A stretch of 64,000 nt of DNA from Athripsodes cinereus. Lineage: Eukaryota; Arthropoda; Insecta; Trichoptera; Leptoceridae. The position numbers and the translations under genes were made by a program. Positions 57,001-64,000 of the stretch are shown piece by piece (position 1 is the first letter of the stretch; the number at the start of each line of letters is the position of its first letter). The notes beneath the pieces were generated by a model that saw only the letters and a program-made list of their open reading frames with translations, was not told the origin of the DNA and searched no databases. The stretch lies in the NCBI GenBank assembly GCA_947579605.1, contig OX388329.1:28126693-28190692 (forward strand), read 5' to 3'.

Positions 57001-57774
57001 TAACAAGATCTTGTTTTCCGTTCTACATTAAAAAAAAAACAAAAACGATTGCAGACTCAAGAAACCCTGTTTATAGAATTTTAAAGTGCCAATTACGTCA
57101 GGTTTGTGAGAAAGGAGAGTTGAGGGTAGAATAAGATGAAATAAATATAAAAAAAATGTATATGTTTGATAAAATGTGAAGTGTTTGGGATAGTATTAAT
57201 TTTTAGACTGTTTTTTAAATTTTTAAATTTTTGATTTTTCTTTTTTAAGAGTTTTTTTGTATAGTTATTGCATACATTAGTGAAGTGTGAATGTGTTTGT
57301 GCGAATGAATGTATTAGGTATGTGTGCGAAATTGGGTGAGCAGCGATTTGTAATAGGAATGGGTGATTGGATGTATTGTGAATTAATACTTATATTATGT
57401 GTAAGATTTTCTATAATTGTTTTGTGTGTTATTGCTGAAGTATGCACTGTTTCGATGTAAGACTATTGGAATGTTTTTGTCGCGTACATGTTTATATTTA
57501 TATGTCTTTCATCTGTTGTGTACCATGTAATAATGAAGAAACAAATCAGTAATTCGGTGAAAGTACCGGATACTTACCCGGTACATTGTGGAAAAAGGTA
57601 CTGCAAGAAAATATTCTTTAAGAAAACCGAGGAGTTTTGGAATATTTCAAATTCCTATACCATTTTCAAGTCAATATTCGCATTCGCATTCGCATTCGCG
57701 AATGTCGGCATGAAATATTCGCATTCGCATTCGCATTCGCGAATATCCAAAATCAGACATTCGTTACATCACTA
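54046..57774. mobile_element. hAT-ended 3.7-kb element carrying a whole decayed LINE
   Basis: The 16-bp ends TAGTGATGTAACGAAT and ATTCGTTACATCACTA are exact inverted repeats, flanked by ATATATAT on both sides (54038-54045, 57775-57782); TAGTG fits the hAT rule. Arrays of ATTCGC hexamers fill both subterminal regions (54058-54130, 57674-57745). The interior contains no recognisable transposase but a LINE reading frame (54373-57134). The simplest view is a non-autonomous hAT into which a LINE inserted. The AT-only flanks weaken the duplication evidence, but the end match is strong. Confidence 0.85.
54373..57134 (+). pseudogene. Decayed jockey/CR1-like LINE ORF2 (endonuclease plus reverse transcriptase)
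   Basis: Order along the plus strand: an endonuclease start (54373-54699; FSQNFRGLKTKIEEF, IIVLTEAWL); its C-terminal half after a frameshift (54932-55315; GVYNSNQVILDLVLS, DSHYPSLLID, matching the catalytic SDHxP-type site); a linker; the reverse transcriptase first half (55532-56209; KGVGPDDIAPIILK, NYRPISILSPISKIFE, QHGFMSGRST); second half (56229-56546; TSGVPQGSSLGPLFF, then FAEDLKIY in place of the catalytic FADD); and a C-terminal domain (56604-57134; DLGVVFDSELHFDDHV, SVWNPHFKKYVDQVER). At least four frame breaks, early stops and the changed catalytic DD (now ED) show it is dead. Confidence 0.85.
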
Positions 57775-57784
57775 ATATATATGT

Positions 57785-59055
57785 GTTATTTAAGAACAAA
57801 ACAGATATTTAAAATATTAAAAAAACAAAACAAGGCCTGGTATATCTTTTTAGACAATATGACTAGATAAAAATTCATCAAAGTCATTTCTTATCGGGAG
57901 TAAATTAACACTTCTATACTTTTAAAGATGATTTATACATTTTTTGTACAAAATATCTATATTATATCGCTGAACCTTTTATAAGATGCTAAAAGCATAA
58001 ACTTGAAACTTTAACAAGCATTGTCATCAAATGTAGGAATCAAACTTTTAACTTGGTTTAGTCCATCCGTTAGCGGAAAAAAATACTTAATTATTCAGTG
58101 ATTTTTAACACAACTCAAAGCTAATTCCAAGGAGCTAAAAAAATGCCCCTAACGATTTTTGATATTAAAATATAAGTAAACATTTTTAACGGTTAACAGA
58201 TTGATAAACGCTTTATTTGCACACATTCCTATTGCCTGAGCTGGGAGTTGGAACGAGATTATTGCATTCTGTAGTAAATGTACTTTATAAATTAAGATTC
58301 GTTTTATTGGTAACAATTCATAATTACACATTAATAACTTTGTGTATTTACACATTGAATTATTTTACCATTCTTTGATTCCATACAAAATAAAACAGTT
58401 AAAATTTAGAATGTGACATTGGTCTATTTCGCATAACTGTAAAATGAAATAGGAATAGTCTATTTCGTTTATTCAAATGAACATTTTTTTGCAGTAATAA
58501 TCAAACTTAAAAATTATAGAATGGAGAAGTAAAAAACAAGGAACAAAATAATATTAAACATCAATATAATCATAGGTGTATATAAAAAATATTCCACATG
58601 ATTAAAAAAACATTAGTACAAATGATTCATTACATCTTGTTAAATTACACATACAACATTCAACTATTACAGTATCACGCGCAATATGGAAAAACTATCA
58701 TAAATACAATCTACTTATGGAATTTCACTGTCATTCGTAAGTGTTTCAATATTGAGCAACATCATGCATGTATGATAAATTGAGTTATTTATCCTACATT
58801 TTTTCTATATAAGGTTTATTTTATCAAAAAAGCACCTCCTGTTCATCTGTTGTTGTTGGAATATTGTACAGAATTGAAAGAAAGAGTTATAGATTGCATA
58901 GGTGGTGAAAAAATGTAGATAAATATGTTTAGATTCCACTAAATTTTAATAAGATATTATCCTTCAATTCTAAAAGCCAACAACTCGAAATTCTGAGATG
59001 TCACATTGGTGTCTAAGTTTTGAGTCAACCATAAAGTGATAATATGAAATCTTAA
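57785..59055. other. AT-rich intergenic DNA, nothing recognised
   Basis: No supported feature. Confidence 0.4.
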
Positions 59056-59059
59056 TATT

Positions 59060-59275
59060 CCTCCGACGGAGTCCCCAGAAAAGGATAAGTCTCGGAGTTT
59101 TTCAGCGCCCTGTAAATGGCTGATATTTTTAAAGCATCACATATAACACTTTTAAAGTCTTTAGTTCTGCAATGAGGTTTGCTATATTGATACGGAGAAG
59201 AAGATTTGCATATTTTTGACACACATAATCTGGTGGCTATCCCATTTGCAGGAAAAACTATGATGGTACGGATGA
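59060..59275 (+). repeat. SINE-B copy 10, degenerate
   Basis: Plus orientation: AGTTTTTCAGCGCCCTGTAA, ATGAGGTTTGCTATATTGAT, TGGTGGCTATCCCATTTGCA, ending AACTATGATGGTACGGAT. Confidence 0.55.
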
Positions 59276-59279
59276 ATAA

Positions 59280-60325
59280 GTAAGAAAACACCATTTTATA
59301 ACATTTCATGTTGTTGGCCAAGAAAGGAACGGAGTGATAGATCTAATTGAATACCAAACATAAAGAGACCCACAATAAATCAAGATAAGTCACTAATATT
59401 GTAATGTGATTATCAAATACCCACTAATTATATAAAAACTTAATTTATTAAAGTTCTAAGGGTAACGACGAGCGATTTACCGATAGAAAAATTAAAACTA
59501 ATATCATTTGTATAACTAAAATTAATTAATATGTACAAACCAAATGAATCATTATCAATCAGTTAAAAATATGAATATATTTTGCACATAATTTGGTGTA
59601 AATAATATTAATAACAATAAAAACTATATAAATTATTTTTAATAAATCCGACTAGAAACAAGCTAACTAATAAGCCTTCTTAAAACACAATTATGAGTTA
59701 ATTAATAAAATTATTGTATAAGGAAACAATATGAGTGCAGGAACAATTAAAATAATAATAGAACAACAATTATTACTTCTGTTTAATTAAGTGTGAAACA
59801 TAGTTTGAAAATGTGAGTGTAAAAATAGCCCTAGCTTATACAAGGTTTGCATGGAATAAGGTTATTTGTATACTCAGATGTTCATGTAATGTTTCATGCA
59901 GAAGATAATAAAAGCAAGGTAATTATTATATGGATAAAGTAGGTGAATGCTGAACAATGAAATCAAGTTGAATATTACAGTAAAAAACTAAGAGATAAAA
60001 TATATTGTCTAACATATTAAATTCATGACGGGAATAATTACATGTTATAATTCACACAAATCAGTATAGAAATCAAAACAATGGCTTTATCTAGTACAAA
60101 ATAAATACAAAGAAAATCATTGATCTATATAATATATCCTTAAAATCACTCCCTTTGTAGGATAACCAGAGTTGATGAAATGTTAAACGATCTTAAACAC
60201 ACATACTATTTTCTTGCTTCTATAATATTTTTACATTTATTATAACATGCTCAATATTACTATGTTAATAAAAAATACCATTTTGCAGTATTTTAACATA
60301 TTTTCTGGCATATTCTTTATGAATC
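59280..60325. other. AT-rich intergenic DNA, nothing recognised
   Basis: No supported feature. Confidence 0.4.
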
Positions 60326-60331
60326 ATGGTC

Positions 60332-60420
60332 CTGTGACTTGTCTATCACTTGTGAGAATGTGTCCCAATCTTGGGCAGCTCGAAACAGCTCCTCGAAGCT
60401 CCCTATTCCTGTCCACTTGT
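60332..60420 (-). other. Unassigned coding-like scrap
   Basis: The minus strand reads GSFEELFRAAQDWDTFSQVI, then DKSQDHDS and a stop. It is GC-richer than its flanks and lies 40 bases downstream of the LINE-A tail on the same strand. I suspect another LINE C-terminus but cannot name it; a last exon of a host gene is the alternative. Confidence 0.3.
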
Positions 60421-60462
60421 ATTATATTGTGGAAACATATTGACCATTTTTTATTTGTTATT

Positions 60463-60948
60463 AGACATACATACATACCATCACGCCGCTTCCCTCGCGG
60501 GGTAGGCAGAAAGGATCGAGCGCCACTTCCTTCTATCCTTGCATACATCTTTCGCTTCCGTCACTGTCATACAATTCCTCATGCATGCTCTCCTGTTCAA
60601 TGTGCTCAACACGTGACCGTCCTGTAGGATTTGATTTAAATGATCTTGCCATTTAATCCTCGGACGTCCACGTCTCCGAGCACCATTCCTCTCAGCCAAA
60701 TATATCTTCTTAGTCATTCTGTCCTCATTCATTCTTTCCACGTGCTCAAACCATCTTAACTTATTTACATTCATCCTTGTTATTACGCCAACTTTCATTC
60801 CACATTCCTTTCGTATATCACTGTTACGCACACAATCTCTCAGACTTTTACCACACATCCTTCTCAACAATCTCATTTCCACTGCATTTATGCCACTTTC
60901 ATCCTTCTTTAACCATGTCCACGTCTCACTTGCATACATAAGTGTTGG
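60463..60948 (-). mobile_element. LINE-A reference copy (C-terminal 150 codons open)
   Basis: The open frame 60939-60481 reads MYASETWTWLKKDESGINAV, EMRLLRRMCGKSLRDCVRNS, then RWFEHVERMNEDRMTKKIYL, ARRRGRPRIKWQDHLNQIL and RSILSAYPAREAA before the stop. This is the C-terminal domain that follows the reverse transcriptase in RTE-like LINEs. The 3' end is GCGTGATGGTATGTATGTAT, a short tandem tail. It is the least damaged of eight or more copies in the window. Its 5' truncation point carries an 18-bp inverted repeat (separate entry). Confidence 0.85.
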
Positions 60949-60966
60949 CTTATGTATGCAAGTGAG
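60925..60966. repeat. 18-bp perfect inverted repeat at the LINE-A 5' junction
   Basis: CTCACTTGCATACATAAG (60925-60942), a 6-base loop, then the exact complement (60949-60966). The left arm is LINE-A coding sequence; the right arm is a backward copy of it. Confidence 0.85.
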
Positions 60967-60969
60967 CGT

Positions 60970-62395
60970 TTCATTACTATATAAATTGTTACAATATTTT
61001 ATTTCTTGTAAACTTAATTGATTTTATAAAATAAAAAGAAAGTGTTTAAACATCGATTCTTGTTATTTAGAACACACACAAAACTGTAAGTAAAATACAA
61101 TAAGCTTATTCAGGAAGTGGAGAATCTTTTAGCAAATAATTATTTTCATATTCACTGTATGTGAAAGAAATATAATTAAAAGATTTCCTTTATCTCAAAG
61201 GAGATATAAAGCCTCCATAAATCCATAAAACTACATATTATTGGTATAAGCTGGGCATGCTGAAAATGTCATGTTTAAAAATACTGTTGTATTAAAAATA
61301 CATGCTATTGCTGTATGTATGTATGTTTATAAGTACATACGATACGAAATGTCCAGCATCAAATAAATAGATTTCGTTCTTTGATCCATAAGGACCTGGA
61401 TGTTTGTCCAAAATATTATACGAATTAAATAAACTTTAGCTAAATCCAATTGTCGGTGAATTACGAGTGATGAAAAGTGTGTTAGGGAATTTTGTAGCAT
61501 TGATCAACAAACTATGTCTTTTTTGTACCATCGCAATAATTTTGGGATATTTTTGAGTAGGTATACAATATTATAACGCACACAACAACAAAATTGGTAA
61601 GTATGTATATAAAATTACAAAAGCATAAATTATAAATATATCTCCTAACAATCAAATTTCCTCTTTAAAAATATAAATGTTAATAAAAAAACATTTGAAT
61701 TTCATTGTATTAAATCAAATTTCAATTGTTTTCAATTTTGTATATCGTAACATGCAAATAATTCACTGGGTATCTAACATTGAACAATTCCATAATATAA
61801 GTGTGCTCAATTTGTTTTAATCATAATAATTCATTTAAAGGATATCAAATTCATTAATCAATATAAAATTTTGAGTACAATTTTGGTATACAATTTGGGC
61901 CCAATATTTAATGTTGTTTTGGGTGACTATTATTAAAAAATCCACCTCAATCCATTGATAAGACTGTGCAGAGACTCTCAGTACATCTAGCAAACGTAAC
62001 AAATATGTATTATTACAACTTTTTACCATCATTATCAAAATTTGATGTTGACCAATCAAATTTTGACAAAAATGATTATAATACCTAGATGTAAGAACTT
62101 GTAGATATACATGAGAGTTACACTGTACATTTTTTTTACCATTTTAGTGTAAAATAGTTTTTATAGACTGAAGTTTACTGAATACAAAGAAAAAATGTAA
62201 TGAATTTTATGCAGACTTCATAAAAAGGGTCACGCTAAATGTGTAAAAGAAAGAAATATTGGGAGTTGACGTACGAAATGGAATGAATCAGGAAAATGCT
62301 TGTATACGTATGAGGTATTTTATAAATATATTACTAGGAGAGCACTCAAATCTCATTGTCTATTATACAAAGAAATTTATTAATAGGTTTATAAA
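60970..62395. other. AT-rich intergenic DNA, nothing recognised
   Basis: Contains a short TATG repeat near 61313. No gene seen. Confidence 0.4.
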
Positions 62396-62399
62396 TAAT

Positions 62400-62585
62400 G
62401 AGTCACGCTATGAGAATGTCCAGTGATGATTGGCCGAAAAAAGCACTGTTCTGTCGTCCGCAAGGGTTTTGACGGACATGCGTCCCTCTTCACAATTTCT
62501 ATGACAACAACATCAGAGCGTTAGGAATGTCGTGGAAAGAGGTAATTCAACTGGCGCAGGATGATGATGATGACATAAATTATAT
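62400..62585. repeat. Mosaic of decayed hammerhead-like motifs and a LINE scrap
   Basis: 62405-62445 (+) has ATGAGAATGTCCA ... TTGGCCGAAAAAAG, like the motif at 51318. 62466-62500 (-) has GTGAAGAGGGACGCATGTCC, like motif 2, with GAAA decayed. 62510-62580 (+) reads NNIRALGMSWKEVIQLAQDD, a LINE-like C-terminal scrap ending in a GAT repeat. Confidence 0.4.
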
Positions 62586-62589
62586 ATAT

Positions 62590-63225
62590 GAATAAATAGA
62601 TATACAACATTATTAGTTTAATAGTATTGTTTGATGTAGTAGTGTAGTAGGTTAGTGCTTTTATAGCAGACAAGCTAAATATATTTCATTATTATTAAGT
62701 ATAAATTAATCATATTACATAGCCATTATAAATATTACAAACTAATTTATAATAAATTATTTACTCCACATGCTGACAGCACTTTGCAAAAATATCCATA
62801 TATTGTTCAAAGATGGATCTAAGTTTGATATAAACCCAATTAAACACTCAAGCACATTCACAACAGGTAACAGTACACATATGTAGTGATTGAAGTGGAT
62901 TAGGTCAGTAGCGAGACTAATTATTAAACTTCAGATCTATGGATTAAAAGTCTGAGAGATGCTAAGATCAATCAGGCTTCTGATTATCTCAATCATTTAA
63001 TAAGATATTTTTGCAAATGGCTGAAGCATTGTTTAAGTTTTTGTTGTAAATAACAAGCAAGTACGTTGATTTAGTATTACGCGTTGTGATTTTCGCCATA
63101 TTAAATATCCAATCAAAACATTTTATAACTGTCCAATGTTGTAACTACCACCTAATGCGTCTAATATTAATAATATAATTATTTCCTTGTATAATAAACG
63201 CTTAAGTCTTTATGAGATAGATGAT
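62590..63225. other. Probable 3' flank of the right-edge gene
   Basis: AT-rich. An ATTAAA hexamer on the minus strand near 62998 could serve as a polyadenylation signal for the exon at 63227-63357. Confidence 0.3.
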
Positions 63226-63226
63226 T

Positions 63227-63357
63227 TTAAGATGGCGCCACTTGCCATACTATGAGGTGACTCTTTTCAACTTTCATTTCTTGAACGTTCCCTCCCTCGC
63301 TTCCCTCGATGGTCTCGCCTTCTGGCATCACAACGCTGTCTTCCATCTCACCATCTC
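63227..63357 (-). CDS. Probable last coding exon of an unidentified gene
   Basis: A TTTTTCTAG acceptor ends at 63358. After two bases completing a split codon, 42 codons read DGEMEDSVVMPEGETIEGSE, then GGNVQEMKVEKSHLIVWQVA, PS and a TAA at 63229-63227. The peptide is acidic and hydrophilic until its last ten residues. The stretch is clearly GC-richer than its surroundings and has a clean acceptor, which is why I call it an exon. I recognise no domain, so the gene, which must continue past 64000, stays unnamed. Confidence 0.5.
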
Positions 63358-63359
63358 CT

Positions 63360-63640
63360 AGAAAAAGAGAAATAGAATTGAGAAAAATTTGTCAAATTTT
63401 GAAATACAAATCAAATGTATTATCTAATATGATCTATAAGATGAATTGTGTTCATTCTATTTTGTATTTCTGTATTGTCAAGATTAGGCAACATCTTCGG
63501 ATTCAAGGCATTACCATTTGATTTTACAGTTGCCTGTTAAATATTTCCCTTTTATTATCCTTCAGAAAGCTAGATGATGCATTGTATAACAATACGAGAA
63601 ATCCTCTTTGCACCGTGAATAATAGACATTTATGATAAAT
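63360..63640 (-). other. Probable intron of the right-edge gene
   Basis: AT-rich sequence upstream of the acceptor at 63358; no second exon is visible before the window ends. Confidence 0.35.
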
Positions 63641-63644
63641 AGCA

Positions 63645-63855
63645 ATGCTATACCACTATCATGGCATATCCTATAAATGACATAGGCAGCGGACTAACTG
63701 CAAGTAATAAACATGCAGATTGTCTTCTTCGTGCCAAAAAATGTTCTCTAATGTATGTTTTTATGGAACACCTACCTTTTGCAGGGTGCTCAAAACCTTA
63801 CAGAAAAAATTGAGAGGCCTATTCTTAACCGAGGACTCCAAGGGGCAATGCTCAT
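63645..63855 (-). repeat. SINE-B copy 11
   Basis: CTATACCACTATCATGGCAT, GCGGACTAACTGCAAG, TTGTCTTCTTCGTGCC and, further on, CACCTACCTTTTGCAGGGTG through AGGACTCCAAGGGGCAATG align along most of SINE-B in minus orientation; about 30 bases in the middle are missing. Confidence 0.65.
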
Positions 63856-64000
63856 CTTTGAATGTAAGATATTAATTCTGTGTGCGAAAGGAAAAAGGAG
63901 ATAAGTCGAAAAACACTACTTTACAGGAGAACCAAAACAAAATCTATGCAGTGGTACAATTGAGTTTTGTCTTGCATAGAAATATGGTGTCTAATGTGTA

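Noticed and set aside
57488..57870. 95- and 77-codon plus-strand frames at the right end of the 3.7-kb element
   Set aside because: Their distal parts are translations of the ATTCGC hexamer array and TIR; the proximal part matched nothing I could name.
60247..60627. 126-codon plus-strand frame
   Set aside because: It is antisense to the LINE-A coding region and the adjacent minus-strand scrap.

Overview
The window looks like nuclear DNA of an insect, most likely a moth or butterfly. It is very AT-rich, genes are split by long introns, and almost everything between exons is decayed transposable elements of kinds typical of lepidopteran genomes. The assignment rests on recognising protein families and repeat types by eye; no search was run. 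Only three loci look like host genes, all on the minus strand.

(1) At the left edge, two exons (1-221 and 1549-1888) encode the N-terminal part of a muscle protein, probably a myofilin-type thick-filament protein. (2) The best-supported gene is a complete catalase. Its large terminal exon is 20009-21475, and a 57-base first coding exon is at 45573-45629. They are joined by a single intron of 24,097 bases. The encoded protein is 508 residues, with all three catalytic residues and an ANL-type C-terminus. Upstream of exon 1 are a TATA-like box and a perfect DREF-type palindrome. (3) At the right edge, 63227-63357 looks like the last coding exon of a gene that continues beyond the window.

The rest is mobile-element debris, much of it nested. 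LINE-A is an RTE-like non-LTR family ending in SAYPxR plus a short tandem tail, with at least eight copies. SINE-B is a repeat of about 260 bp with a TAG-repeat tail, with eleven copies; its 3' end resembles that of LINE-A. SINE-A is a tRNA-like SINE with a poly-A tail, three copies. LINE-J is a jockey-like family recognised by a shared 3' UTR. There are also RTE-like C-terminal scraps and one fragment with a restriction-enzyme-like endonuclease domain. Three hAT-type elements have clear terminal repeats and perfect 8-bp target duplications, and a fourth has an imperfect duplication (18552-19020, 32170-32631, 45924-46652, 54046-57774). One of these carries a whole decayed LINE between its ends; another keeps a remnant of the transposase dimerisation domain. 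Fold-back elements and long inverted repeats lie at 5773-5953, 30930-31725, 36830-37052 and 40404-40937.

The most unusual signal is a dispersed set of motifs that fit a hammerhead ribozyme: 27803-27839(+), 33284-33325(-), 37693-37730(+), and weaker ones at 29434-29477(-), 51318-51532(+) and 62400-62500. They share one architecture: short helix I, CTGANGA, hairpin, GAAA, four self-complementary bases, TT or TA, helix I'. The three cleanest also share a downstream ACAGTG motif. They are probably the terminal repeats of Penelope-like or similar retroelements.
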